A DNA stretch of 14,831 bases, from assembly GCA_002469765.1 (NCBI GenBank), contig DKNS01000107.1:1-14831 (forward strand), read 5' to 3'. A program made the position numbers and the translations under genes. The DNA is from Flavobacteriales bacterium UBA7382. Lineage in GTDB: Bacteria > Bacteroidota > Bacteroidia > Flavobacteriales_D > Sanyastnellaceae. Positions 1 to 7,996 of this stretch are shown one piece after another; within the stretch, counting starts at the first letter, position 1, and each line of letters starts with the position of its first letter. The notes beneath the pieces are model-generated. The model was not told the origin of the DNA. It saw nothing but the letters and a program-made list of their open reading frames with translations, and searched no databases.

Positions 1-1401
1 CTCTCCAAGCACACCATTGCCGACTTGCCAAGCGAAACGTTGCGCGAGGCCAAGCGAAAGGGCTATGCGGACCGTCAAATCGCGCACATTCTCAGCTGCC
101 TGGAGTCCGAGGTGCACACCCGACGCCATGCCGAAGGCATCAAGCGTGTGTACAAGCTTGTGGACACTTGCGCCGCCGAGTTTCCGGCATTGACACCTTA
201 CTACTACAGCACCTTCGAGGTGGAAGCCAACGAAAGCGTGGTGTCTGACAAGAAGAAGATTGTTGTTTTGGGCAGCGGCCCCAACCGCATAGGCCAGGGC
301 ATCGAGTTCGATTACTGCTGCGTTCACGGCGTCTTGGCGGCGAAGGAGTGTGGCTACGAGACCATCATGATCAACTGCAACCCCGAGACCGTGTCCACCG
401 ACTTTGACACGGCGGACAAACTCTACTTTGAGCCCGTCTTCTGGGAGCACATCTACGACATCATCTTGCATGAGAAGCCAGAAGGGGTCATCGTGCAGCT
501 CGGAGGTCAAACCGCCCTGAAGCTGGCGGAAAAACTCGAGCGCCACGGCATCAAGATCATGGGCACTTCCTACGAAGCCTTGGACCTTGCCGAGGACCGC
601 GGAAGCTTCAGCACTCTGTTGAAGGAAGAAGGCATCCCATACCCCAAGTTTGGGGTGGTGGAAAGTGCCGACCAGGCCGTGGAGTTGAGTCGCGAACTCG
701 GATTTCCTCTGTTGGTGCGTCCCTCATACGTGTTGGGTGGCCAGCGCATGAAGATTGTCATCAGCGAGGAAGATTTGGAACATCACGTGGTCGACATCCT
801 GCGCGACATGCCTGAAAACCAAATCCTGTTGGACCACTTCTTGGACGGCGCCATAGAATGCGAAGCCGATGCCATATGCGACGGAGAAGAGGTTCGAATT
901 GTGGGCATCATGCAGCACATTGAACCCGCGGGCATCCACTCGGGAGACAGTTACGCGGTGTTGCCTCCCTACAACCTCGGCGATTTGGTCGTCCAAAAGA
1001 TCGAGGAGTATACCAAACGCATTGCATTGGCCCTCAGGACGGTGGGGTTGATCAACATCCAGTTTGCCGTGAAGGACGACGAGGTGTACATCATCGAGGC
1101 CAACCCACGTGCGTCTCGCACTGTGCCCTTCATCGCCAAAAGCTACGGCGAGCCTTACGTGAACCACGCGGCCAAGGTGATGTTGGGGGCAGCCAAACTG
1201 AAGGAGTTGCCGCACAACCCCCACATGGACGGATATGCTGTGAAGATCCCAGTGTTCAGTTACGAGAAGTTCCCGAACGTGAACAAGGAACTCGGGCCAG
1301 AGATGAAATCCACGGGGGAAGCCATTCGCTTCATTCCCGATTTGCGAGACCCGTTCTTCCGCAAAGTGTACAGTGAGCGCAACCTTTACTTGAGCAAGTA
1401 A
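1..1401 (+). CDS. carB: Carbamoyl-phosphate synthase large subunit, C-terminal half (5' end outside window)
   Basis: The large subunit makes carbamoyl phosphate from ammonia (delivered by CarA), bicarbonate and two ATP, for pyrimidine and arginine synthesis in the cytoplasm. The frame is open from base 1, so the N-terminal synthetase half lies upstream; 466 residues are visible. Seen: the end of the oligomerisation region (VYKLVDTCAAEF), the second pre-ATP-grasp domain with GSGPNRIGQG at nt 271-300, and the second ATP-grasp domain with RPSYVLGG at nt 718-741 and EANPRASRTVPF at nt 1096-1131. The protein ends only about 35 residues after GPEMKSTGE (nt 1294 on), so the C-terminal MGS-like domain that binds UMP and ornithine in E. 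coli CarB is missing. The closing residues, SERNLYLSK, look like a natural Bacteroidota-type C-terminus, not a frameshift. A DUF4834 gene follows after 12 bases. Confidence 0.97.
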   Translation, partial: LSKHTIADLPSETLREAKRKGYADRQIAHILSCLESEVHTRRHAEGIKRVYKLVDTCAAEFPALTPYYYSTFEVEANESVVSDKKKIVVLGSGPNRIGQGIEFDYCCVHGVLAAKECGYETIMINCNPETVSTDFDTADKLYFEPVFWEHIYDIILHEKPEGVIVQLGGQTALKLAEKLERHGIKIMGTSYEALDLAEDRGSFSTLLKEEGIPYPKFGVVESADQAVELSRELGFPLLVRPSYVLGGQRMKIVISEEDLEHHVVDILRDMPENQILLDHFLDGAIECEADAICDGEEVRIVGIMQHIEPAGIHSGDSYAVLPPYNLGDLVVQKIEEYTKRIALALRTVGLINIQFAVKDDEVYIIEANPRASRTVPFIAKSYGEPYVNHAAKVMLGAAKLKELPHNPHMDGYAVKIPVFSYEKFPNVNKELGPEMKSTGEAIRFIPDLRDPFFRKVYSERNLYLSK

Positions 1402-1413
1402 CCTGATTCTCTC

Positions 1414-1617
1414 ATGTTTTTTGGCCTTTTTCGCACCCTGTTCTACATCGTCATGGTGTGGTTCGTCTGGCGGTGGCTGGACAAAATGGTGGGGGGAGGA
1501 CGGCGAATGCGGCGCAATCCAAACGAGACGCGCAGGCAGAATCCTTCCTCCCGAGAGGTTGTGCCGGACGATTCCAGAGAAGGCGAATACGTCGACTTTG
1601 AGGAGATGAAGGACTGA
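1414..1617 (+). CDS. DUF4834 family small membrane protein
   Basis: This is a 67-residue protein with one hydrophobic N-terminal segment (about residues 3-22, rich in F, V and W), a basic stretch (RRMRRNPNETRRQ) and an acidic end with GEYVDFEEM at residues 57-65. That layout, one membrane anchor then a short polar tail ending in a GEYVDFEE-like motif, is what I know of DUF4834, a Bacteroidota family of unknown function. It begins 12 bases after carB with no evident promoter, so it may be read through from carB. A gene for a YfhO-type membrane protein follows after 33 bases, a neighbour DUF4834 genes often have in Flavobacteriia as far as I recall. A role with YfhO in the envelope is a guess from position. 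The ATG at 1414 is preferred because it places the hydrophobic segment at the very N-terminus. Confidence 0.82.
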   Translation: MFFGLFRTLFYIVMVWFVWRWLDKMVGGGRRMRRNPNETRRQNPSSREVVPDDSREGEYVDFEEMKD

Positions 1618-1621
1618 GTCT

Positions 1622-1636
1622 GCCGGTACTTCCGGC
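1622..1636. repeat. Short inverted repeat between DUF4834 and yfhO-like genes
   Basis: GCCGG-TACTT-CCGGC forms a perfect 5-bp stem with a 5-base loop, starting 4 bases after the DUF4834 stop codon and ending 2 bases before a TAnnTTGC promoter-like element. There is no T tract, so it is not a classical intrinsic terminator. It may be a weak hairpin, an operator half-site pair, or chance. Confidence 0.35.
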
Positions 1637-1638
1637 CC

Positions 1639-1646
1639 TACCTTGC
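1639..1646 (+). promoter_or_regulatory. Possible Bacteroidota -7 element before the YfhO-family gene
   Basis: TACCTTGC begins 12 bases before the ATG at 1651 and resembles the Bacteroidota sigma-factor -7 element TAnnTTTG. I see no matching -33 TTG about 19 bases upstream. Similar octamers stand 12 and 13 bases before the ATGs at 7997 and 13950, which strengthens the case. Transcription from it would give a nearly leaderless mRNA. Confidence 0.4.
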
Positions 1647-1650
1647 GGTC

Positions 1651-4179
1651 ATGACGACGACCAATTTGTGGACCACGGACGATTTTCGTGATGCTCTGCC
1701 AAGACTCGTGCCACACCTGATTGCGGTGTTGGTCATGTTTTTCGCTGCCGGTTGGACCTTGTCGCCTGCGATGTTCCATGGAAAGAGGTTGCGTCAAGGC
1801 GACATCCAAAACAACATTGGCATGTCCAAAGAGGCCCGCGACTTCGAGCGTATGGAAGGAGATGTCCCCCAATGGACAGACTCCATGTTTGGAGGCATGC
1901 CCACCATTCAAATCACAGGCCCAGGGGTGGACACCGCACCGAAGACCGTGTGGAAGACTTTCCGAGCCTTGATGCCGATGGAGGTCGCGACGCTTTTCGT
2001 GGCGATGATTTCGGCTTACGTTTTGGGGTTGTGCTTGGGCCTCTCTCCCTGGATTTCGCTGGCGTTGGGAATTGGATTTGGGTTGTCTTCAGTGAACATC
2101 TTGTATTTGGCCGCGGGTCACGCCACGAAGGTGCGGGCCATCGCCACCATGCCTGGTGTGGTCGCAGGTACGGTGCTGGCGTTCCGAGGCAAACCTTGGC
2201 AAGGGGCTGGGGTGGCGGCATTGTTCGCGGCGTTGCATTTGGACGCCAACCACGTCCAAATGACCTACTATTTGCTTTTTTTGTTGGCGGCCATCGCAGC
2301 GGGGGCGATTCTTGTGGGGACCATGCAGTCCAAGTTGTCGCAGACCATGAGGGCTGCGGGCCTCTTGGTGGTGGCGGGCCTTGTGGCGGCTTTGCCCCAA
2401 ACCAGCCAGTTGGCGTTGACCGAACAATATTCACAGTTCACCACCCGCGGTGAGGCTGTGTTGAATTCAACCTCTGCAGGAGATGACGTGCAAGAGGCTG
2501 CGGGCCTCGACAGGGAATACATTCTGGAGTACAGCATGTCGCGTGGTGAATTTTGGAGCATGGTCGTCCCGGATGTGAAAGGAGGCAACAACCAATTGTA
2601 CTGGGGAGAGCAACGTTTCAGCGGCGGCGCCTTCTACTTCGGTGCCCTGGCCTTCTCGTTGTGCTTGGCTTGGTTCATTGCGGGCAGCCACTGGCTTCGA
2701 TTGCCCATGATTGCGGTGTCGATGCTGGCCATCGTCTTGTCTTGGAGAGACGCCACGTGGTTGACGGAATTTTTTCTGGAGCGCGTGCCGCTCTTCAACA
2801 AATTCCGCGACACCAAGATGATGCTGGTGTTGCTCCAAATGATTGTCCCGGTCGGGGCAGCCATGGCCTTGCATGAGGTGCAATCGGACAGGGCGTTCAA
2901 ACATTGGAAGCGCTGGGCCGGCGCTGGCGCCGCGTCTGCTGTGCTCATGGGGTTGTTCTATGCCCTGCCTGACACGTTTTTCGACTTCAAAAGCAGCTTG
3001 CGGCCAGACATGGCGATGGAACAGCTTGGCAACCGCGTGAAGGGCATGCGCCTCGACCTGTTCCGTGCCGACGTGCTCAGGGCGCTGGGGCTGTCGTTGC
3101 TGGGCTTGGGGGGTGTCTTGATGTTGGTGAAGCGCTGGGTGGACGCACGCTGGGTGGTGATTGGAACTGTCGTCGTGGTGGCTCTGGACATGGGTTCGGT
3201 GAACAGCCGATACCTCGGCCCAAGCAACTACGAATCTCCAATGGACAAGCGTTTCCCCTTCGAAGCGACGCCTGCGGACCGTGCAATTTTGGAGGCAGAG
3301 AAATTGAATGTCTCGGATTTTGAGGGGAAATACAGTGCCGCTCAGGCCCGATGGGAAGATCGACTCGACGCCAAGCTGACCCGTCGCTACGCCCGAGCCC
3401 GAGATGCCGCGGCGTTTGAAGTGCTGAACGCCAACTCGCATCACCGGGTGTTTGATTTGGCCAATCCCTTCAACGACGCGAGAACGTCGTACTTCCACAA
3501 ATCGGTGGGAGGCTACCATGGGGCCAAACTTCGGCGGTACCAGGACTTCATCGAGCGTGTGCTGACCCCTGAGCGGGCGGCGATTGTTGCCCAAATTCAA
3601 GCGGGTCAGTTTCAGATTGGGTCAGACGTGGCCCCAGGTTTGGCCATGCTCAACACCAAGTACATGCTCGTGCCCGGGGCGGAGCAGCCGCTTCCTTTTG
3701 CGGGTGGCCTTGGCCCAGCTTGGTTTGTCGACAATGTGACGTGGGTCGACAGTGCTGAAGAAGAAATCTTGGCGGTTGCGGATCTCAACCCTGCCGCTCA
3801 AGCGGTGGTTCACTCCGAATTTCAAGAGACCCTCGGCCAGGTGAACGCTCCTGGTGCACGCGATGTGGCCTTGGTGGGGTACCATCCTGAAGGATCCAGC
3901 TACAAGGTGATTTCTGAACGTGGCGGGTTGATGGTGCTGAGCGAGGTGCATTACCCGATGGGGTGGACGGCCACGGTGGACGGCGAGGCTGTGCCTTTGG
4001 TGCGAGTCAATTACGTCTTGTCTGGACTTGAAGTCCCAGCGGGAGAGCATGAGGTTCAGTTGACGTTCGAGCCACAGGGTTGGGGCACAGCCAAGATGTT
4101 GAGCCGTGCAGGAAGCCTGTTGCTCGCTGCCCTCTTGGGGTTGTCCATCCGCTTTGGCAGCAGAGAGTCGCAAGGTTGA
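1651..4179 (+). CDS. YfhO family integral membrane protein (GT-C-like fold)
   Basis: This 842-residue polytopic protein has a first membrane segment at about residues 19-42. It is followed by an extracytoplasmic loop carrying RLRQGDIQ (Asp51) and PQWTDSMFGGMPT, the signature-like opening of YfhO proteins; an acidic residue in this first loop is typical of GT-C glycosyltransferases. Many hydrophobic segments follow to about residue 515. A long soluble domain then precedes a final C-terminal membrane helix (SLLLAALLGLSIRFG). Gram-positive YfhO proteins help glycosylate teichoic acids using lipid-linked sugars. Bacteroidota have no teichoic acid, so the substrate here is unknown, and a surface-glycan or lipid modification role is inference. 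Length is in the family range. The ATG at 1651 is chosen because the hydrophobic helix follows closely and a promoter-like octamer precedes it. Confidence 0.9.
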   Translation: MTTTNLWTTDDFRDALPRLVPHLIAVLVMFFAAGWTLSPAMFHGKRLRQGDIQNNIGMSKEARDFERMEGDVPQWTDSMFGGMPTIQITGPGVDTAPKTVWKTFRALMPMEVATLFVAMISAYVLGLCLGLSPWISLALGIGFGLSSVNILYLAAGHATKVRAIATMPGVVAGTVLAFRGKPWQGAGVAALFAALHLDANHVQMTYYLLFLLAAIAAGAILVGTMQSKLSQTMRAAGLLVVAGLVAALPQTSQLALTEQYSQFTTRGEAVLNSTSAGDDVQEAAGLDREYILEYSMSRGEFWSMVVPDVKGGNNQLYWGEQRFSGGAFYFGALAFSLCLAWFIAGSHWLRLPMIAVSMLAIVLSWRDATWLTEFFLERVPLFNKFRDTKMMLVLLQMIVPVGAAMALHEVQSDRAFKHWKRWAGAGAASAVLMGLFYALPDTFFDFKSSLRPDMAMEQLGNRVKGMRLDLFRADVLRALGLSLLGLGGVLMLVKRWVDARWVVIGTVVVVALDMGSVNSRYLGPSNYESPMDKRFPFEATPADRAILEAEKLNVSDFEGKYSAAQARWEDRLDAKLTRRYARARDAAAFEVLNANSHHRVFDLANPFNDARTSYFHKSVGGYHGAKLRRYQDFIERVLTPERAAIVAQIQAGQFQIGSDVAPGLAMLNTKYMLVPGAEQPLPFAGGLGPAWFVDNVTWVDSAEEEILAVADLNPAAQAVVHSEFQETLGQVNAPGARDVALVGYHPEGSSYKVISERGGLMVLSEVHYPMGWTATVDGEAVPLVRVNYVLSGLEVPAGEHEVQLTFEPQGWGTAKMLSRAGSLLLAALLGLSIRFGSRESQG

Positions 4180-4215
4180 ACATCCAAGGGGCGAAGCAGT
4201 TTACGAAGGCAAGAT

Positions 4216-4221
4216 GGAGGG
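4216..4221 (+). promoter_or_regulatory. Shine-Dalgarno-like GGAGGG deciding the start at 4229
   Basis: GGAGGG lies 7 bases before the ATG at 4229. Strong Shine-Dalgarno sequences are uncommon in Bacteroidota, so this one is notable. It favours 4229 over the in-frame ATG at 4214, which it overlaps. Confidence 0.45.
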
Positions 4222-4228
4222 ATTGACG

Positions 4229-5431
4229 ATGCACCGCGCGGAGCGTGCGAATGATTTTGATGCGGCGGAGTGGCAGGCCTGGGACAGGTTGTTGGCCAGC
4301 GAGCCCAGTGTACACTTGTCGGCTCCTGCCGTTCGGGCGGCGCTGGAGAGTCCCCATCGAAAGGTTCGGGCTGCTCTGTGGAAAGATGCCCAGGGTGCGG
4401 TTCAGGGCTGTGCGATTTCCGAAGACAGTGAAGCTGTGAGTCAAGGCATCGACGATTTTCTGGAAGGAAACGCCTTGTTTCGCCGCGCGAAAATTTGGCT
4501 TCACCGTAAAGGGGGCTTGAAGTTTACGGTGCGGGTGATTGGCACGCCTTTGGCGAGCGGAGCTCACGCGTGCCGCTTTGCGGAAGGGGTGGATGAACTG
4601 GCCTGCTTGGATGAATTGATGTCCCTTCCAGGCGTGGGCGGGACCAAGGCCCCGAGAATCTGGATTGTGAAGGACCGACCTGTCGCCCACCCATGGGCCG
4701 ATGGAACCCAATTCGCCGGCAAATCGGGTTGGCGCCCGGGTTGGGTGGATGTGGAATTTGACCCGGTGATGTGTGTGGATTTGAGTCAGCACACCTCTTG
4801 GGAAGAATACACCGCTGGCATGAGAACCAAGGCCCGGACCAAGGTGAATCGGATCTTGAAGCTTTCCGAGCCCTTGACTTTCGCGGCGCTCGATCTGCAA
4901 GGCATTGAGGCGCATCAGGACATGTTACACGGGCTGTACATGAATGTCTATGGACGCGCCGCATTCCGTTTGGGATGTTTGCAACCGGAAGACATGGCGT
5001 GTCTGAAAAGGGAATTTGGTGAGCGATTTCAGGTGTGGGTCGCCAAGCTGGATGGCCAGATTATTGGATTCCATTGCGGGTTGACTGACGGCCGTGAAGT
5101 GGAGGCATTTTTCGTGGGCTTCGAGGGTGGCCACAACAAGTCCCACGCCCTGTACCAGCGGATGTTGGTGGAATTCATTCAATGGGGCTTGACGTTGGGC
5201 TGCACGTCCGTCAACTTGGGCCGCACGGCCTTGGACATCAAAGCTTCGTTGGGTGCAGAGCCCAAAAGGTTGGTCCTGCACGAGCGCATGGGCAACCCCT
5301 TCATGCATGCCTTGGCCCGTTGGGCTGCAGGTGCAAGCGCCCCGAAGCAGCCTGCTTTGAAGCGCGCTTGGAAGCAGGAGTCAGTCCATCATGAAGTCGT
5401 CGCCCCCTCCGACGTTGCTGCGGTCTCCTGA
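4229..5431 (+). CDS. FemAB/BioF2-like GNAT-fold acyltransferase
   Basis: This 400-residue protein has, at about residues 185-340, features of the Acetyltransf_6 (BioF2-like, FemAB-related) GNAT family. A basic start (MRTKARTKVNRILK) is followed by a strand and loop region with QVWVAKLDGQIIGFHCGL, then VEAFFVGFEGGHNKSHALYQ, then GCTSVNLGRTALDIKASLGA. The last motif matches the pattern in this family where a conserved small helix follows the cofactor-binding strand. The first 180 residues look like a degenerate second GNAT-like half, as in FemAB proteins. Members transfer aminoacyl or acyl groups to cell-wall or glycan precursors; the acceptor here is unknown. It follows the YfhO-family gene by 49 bases on the same strand, so a shared surface-glycan role is possible. 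Its last 51 bases overlap the 3' end of the opposing barrel gene. The ATG at 4214 (405 residues) is the alternative start. Confidence 0.75.
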   Translation: MHRAERANDFDAAEWQAWDRLLASEPSVHLSAPAVRAALESPHRKVRAALWKDAQGAVQGCAISEDSEAVSQGIDDFLEGNALFRRAKIWLHRKGGLKFTVRVIGTPLASGAHACRFAEGVDELACLDELMSLPGVGGTKAPRIWIVKDRPVAHPWADGTQFAGKSGWRPGWVDVEFDPVMCVDLSQHTSWEEYTAGMRTKARTKVNRILKLSEPLTFAALDLQGIEAHQDMLHGLYMNVYGRAAFRLGCLQPEDMACLKREFGERFQVWVAKLDGQIIGFHCGLTDGREVEAFFVGFEGGHNKSHALYQRMLVEFIQWGLTLGCTSVNLGRTALDIKASLGAEPKRLVLHERMGNPFMHALARWAAGASAPKQPALKRAWKQESVHHEVVAPSDVAAVS

Positions 5432-7918
5432 GCCTCGGCGACCGCGTTCTTCCAGTTTGCCAAACTTGTACTGCAAGGTCAGGTAGAGGTTCCTTGATTC
5501 ACGCTGCCTCCACACGTCTTGCACGAAGAAGTCGGTTTCCGTGGAGTAGGACCACCTTCGGGTGTTGAACACGTCCTTGGCTTGCAGGGTGACCTGCCAC
5601 TTTTCGCCCGGCAAGTCGCGGCTCACCGCCAAATTCAAGGTGGCGAAACCATTGAAGCGCCCTTGGGGCGTGACCGCCGCGCCACGCACAAAGCTGTTGG
5701 CTTGGCATTTCCAAGCGTCGCCCACGGTCCAAGACGCGAAGAAGCGGCTGGACCAACTGAAGCCCGCGCTGCTGAAGGGGGAGTCCAGCCCTGACCCATC
5801 GTTGACCACCCGGTAGGCGCTCGAGGTCCAATTGAGTCTTCCTGTCCGCCCCAACGGCACCATGACAGAAAGTTCGAGCCCTTCGTTGTGTTGACGACCC
5901 AGGTTTTGGAAGGTGGAGAGCAACACCCCCGACGTGTCGGCTTGTGTGAAACGGCGGATGACGTCGCGCGTGCCTTTGTAGAAAATGGCTGTGGTGATGC
6001 TCGTGCGTTGCCGCTGCCATTGGTGGGCCAACTCGTAGCTGTTGGTGTACTCCGGCAGCAAGAACGGGTTGCCCGATCGGAAGTTTCGCGGGTCGGACAT
6101 GTCCAAGTAGGGATTGAGCTGGCGGCCGCGTGGACGGTTGACCCGACGGCTGTAGCTCAGGCTGAAGGTGTTTTCGCCGTCGGTCTCCAAAAAGACATTG
6201 GCTGACGGGTAGAGGCTGAAGTAGTTGTTGGTGAAAGGCTCGCGGCTCTGGCTCCCTCCACCCTCCAGTCGGGCTTGTGTAAAGGCTTGTTCAGCTCGCA
6301 GGCCGATTTGGGTCCCGACGATGCCAAAGGTTTGGCCTGCGGTCACGTAAGCAGCATGCACCTGCTCGTCGTAAAGAAAGGCGTAGTCCACGGTGTCCAA
6401 CCCGTACGGCAGGAAGATGCCGTCGGTCAGCACGGTGCTGTCGGCTTCGGTGTAATCAAAGTCGGACATGTCCTCATTCCAGGTGGATTTCCATCCGGCC
6501 TCGAATTTCCCTTCCTCACCCCATGGACGCTCGAAGTCGGTTTGGACGATCCAGCGGATGTTTTTGTTGTCCTGGCCGTTGAACGTCGACACATCGTCGA
6601 CCGTGGCACTTGGCACCAAACTGATGTCCAGAAAGTCGGCTCGGCTTTGGCGCGTGTTGTGGGAGCGCCGGATGTCGGCCGTCCACTTGTGGTCGCGTTC
6701 GCCGAGGCGTTTCTCAAATCCGAAAAACACGTCCCCACCCTCTGAGTCGTTGGTGCTTTCTTCCACCCGAAGCGCGTTTGTGGTGTCAGCGTCCAGGATG
6801 CCGCCGATCCAAGATTCCGCAGTGGCCGTCGAGTCCCATCCGTCGCGCACGCCTTCGTTGGTGTTGACGCCTGCGAACCAGGTCCATCCTTGCTCACCTC
6901 GGTATTCGGTTTTCAAGGAGCCTGATAGGCTGCCGCGGTGGCTGTCGCCGGGTCGGGCCACCAGGGAGTTGGAGGTGGAGTCTTCCGACCAGTATTGCGT
7001 TCGGTCGGTCTCTCCGGCCATGAAAGATTGGCGGTCGTTCCACCCAAAGTTGGAACTCAAGGACCACGACGCGCTGCGGTAATTCAGGCTGGCGTTGGCA
7101 TCGTGGTTGTCCCCCGTGCCATACGTGGCTTGAAGTTGCCCGCTGATGCCTTCCAGCTTGTTCTTTTTCAAGACGATGTTGAGGATGCCTGCCGTGCCGT
7201 CGGGGTCGAAGCGGGCCGAGGGGTTGGTGATGAGCTCCACGCGGTCGACAGCACTCGCAGGCAAGGATTCCAGGAAGGCTTCTCGGGCCCCGCCTGCCAG
7301 CCCGGAGGGACGGCCGTCGATGAGGATTTGCACCCCTGCAGATCCCCTCAGGGTGATGTTGCCATCGATGTCGACGTTGACCGAGGGGATGTTTTCCAGC
7401 AACTCTGTGGTGTTGCCGCCCCGGTTGGTCAGGTCGTTGCCCACGTGGAAGACTCGGCGGTCCACCCGCATTTCCAAGACGGAAGCTTGCTCCACCACCT
7501 CAGCTTCTTCCAAAGCCGTGATGTCCGGCTCCACCGACACGTCGCCCACCTTCCACTGCAACGATTCAGGGTTGCGCGGCGAGCACATGTGTGGTCCGAT
7601 GCGCTGGGAGACGTAGCCTGGAAACCGAATCTCAAGCCACAGACGACCGACTTCAATTTCATCAAGGTTGAAGGTGCCGTCTTCCAGGCTCAGGACCCCG
7701 CCGAGGATCGAGCTGTCCCGCACGCTGGTCACCACGACAGAGGCAAACGGAAGGGCTTTGCCAGAACTGGCATCCAACACCCTGCCCGACACCGCCGCGA
7801 TCTTGGGCTTGGGACGTCCTTCGCCCGTTTTTTGCCCCCATGCAACAGGAAAGGACAAGAGCAACCCAATGGTCAACGCGTAGAAGGGGAAGCGTGGAGG
7901 GAGGAAGTGGAGCATCAT
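5381..7918 (-). CDS. TonB-dependent-receptor-like outer membrane beta-barrel protein
   Basis: This is an 845-residue outer-membrane protein. Residues 1-28 form a signal peptide (hydrophobic ALTIGLLLSFPVAWG). Residues 44-112 form a carboxypeptidase-regulatory-like beta-sandwich (SGRVLDASSGKALPFASVVV). Residues about 150-254 form a plug-like domain with LLENIPSVNVDIDGNITLRG, VQILIDGRPSG and VDRVELITNPSARFDPDGTAGILNI. The rest is a beta-barrel with the alternating pattern and aromatic-ended strands of the OMP_b-brl_3 group, including LSYSRRVNRPRGRQLNPYLD. It is probably a TonB-driven importer, but there is no SusD partner, transporter or regulator beside it, so the substrate is unknown. I see no clear TonB box. 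A second Met codon follows directly (start 7915). It shares a 78-base divergent spacer with the 76-aa gene, and its 3' end overlaps the convergent GNAT gene by 51 bases. Confidence 0.92.
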   Translation of the reverse strand: MMLHFLPPRFPFYALTIGLLLSFPVAWGQKTGEGRPKPKIAAVSGRVLDASSGKALPFASVVVTSVRDSSILGGVLSLEDGTFNLDEIEVGRLWLEIRFPGYVSQRIGPHMCSPRNPESLQWKVGDVSVEPDITALEEAEVVEQASVLEMRVDRRVFHVGNDLTNRGGNTTELLENIPSVNVDIDGNITLRGSAGVQILIDGRPSGLAGGAREAFLESLPASAVDRVELITNPSARFDPDGTAGILNIVLKKNKLEGISGQLQATYGTGDNHDANASLNYRSASWSLSSNFGWNDRQSFMAGETDRTQYWSEDSTSNSLVARPGDSHRGSLSGSLKTEYRGEQGWTWFAGVNTNEGVRDGWDSTATAESWIGGILDADTTNALRVEESTNDSEGGDVFFGFEKRLGERDHKWTADIRRSHNTRQSRADFLDISLVPSATVDDVSTFNGQDNKNIRWIVQTDFERPWGEEGKFEAGWKSTWNEDMSDFDYTEADSTVLTDGIFLPYGLDTVDYAFLYDEQVHAAYVTAGQTFGIVGTQIGLRAEQAFTQARLEGGGSQSREPFTNNYFSLYPSANVFLETDGENTFSLSYSRRVNRPRGRQLNPYLDMSDPRNFRSGNPFLLPEYTNSYELAHQWQRQRTSITTAIFYKGTRDVIRRFTQADTSGVLLSTFQNLGRQHNEGLELSVMVPLGRTGRLNWTSSAYRVVNDGSGLDSPFSSAGFSWSSRFFASWTVGDAWKCQANSFVRGAAVTPQGRFNGFATLNLAVSRDLPGEKWQVTLQAKDVFNTRRWSYSTETDFFVQDVWRQRESRNLYLTLQYKFGKLEERGRRGSGDRSNVGGGDDFMMD

Positions 7919-7962
7919 GAATGAAAGACGTTCAAGAGGTGCAAATGTTCAAAAACCGAGGT

Positions 7963-7977
7963 CACCTGCGGCAGGTG
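7963..7977. promoter_or_regulatory. Perfect 15-bp palindrome in a divergent intergenic region (candidate operator)
   Basis: CACCTGC-G-GCAGGTG is a perfect inverted repeat with 7-bp arms and a single central base. It sits in the 78-base spacer between the divergently transcribed barrel gene and the 76-aa gene, and ends 7 bases upstream of the TATATTCG promoter-like element. The near absence of a loop argues against an RNA hairpin and suits binding of a dimeric regulator. The regulator is unknown. Confidence 0.45.
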
Positions 7978-7984
7978 GGCCTGC

Positions 7985-7992
7985 TATATTCG
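7985..7992 (+). promoter_or_regulatory. Possible Bacteroidota -7 element before the 76-aa gene
   Basis: TATATTCG starts 12 bases before the ATG at 7997 and differs by one base from TAnnTTTG. No -33 TTG is visible at the usual distance. As the region between two divergent genes must hold at least one promoter, this is the best candidate for the rightward one. Confidence 0.45.
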
Positions 7993-7996
7993 CGCC

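Noticed and set aside
1622..1636. Intrinsic terminator after DUF4834
   Set aside because: The stem is only 5 bp and no T tract follows; it is kept only as a short inverted repeat.
724..1911. A 395-codon open frame on - spanning carB, DUF4834 and the start of the YfhO-family gene
   Set aside because: It crosses three supported genes on the other strand and has a His/Val-rich composition typical of an antisense frame.
2467..3600. A 377-codon open frame on - inside the YfhO-family gene
   Set aside because: It is a shadow of the well-supported membrane protein, with a His/Gln/Arg-rich translation and no motif.
4106..4228. GTG start that would extend the FemAB-like protein into the YfhO-family gene
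   Set aside because: The extension is out of frame with the final membrane helix region of YfhO and has no family resemblance; a GGAGGG motif supports 4229.
6938..7924. A 328-codon open frame on + opposite the barrel gene's N-terminal half
   Set aside because: The - strand frame has a signal peptide, regulatory-like domain and plug motifs; the + frame has a low-complexity G/V/R/H composition and no domain.
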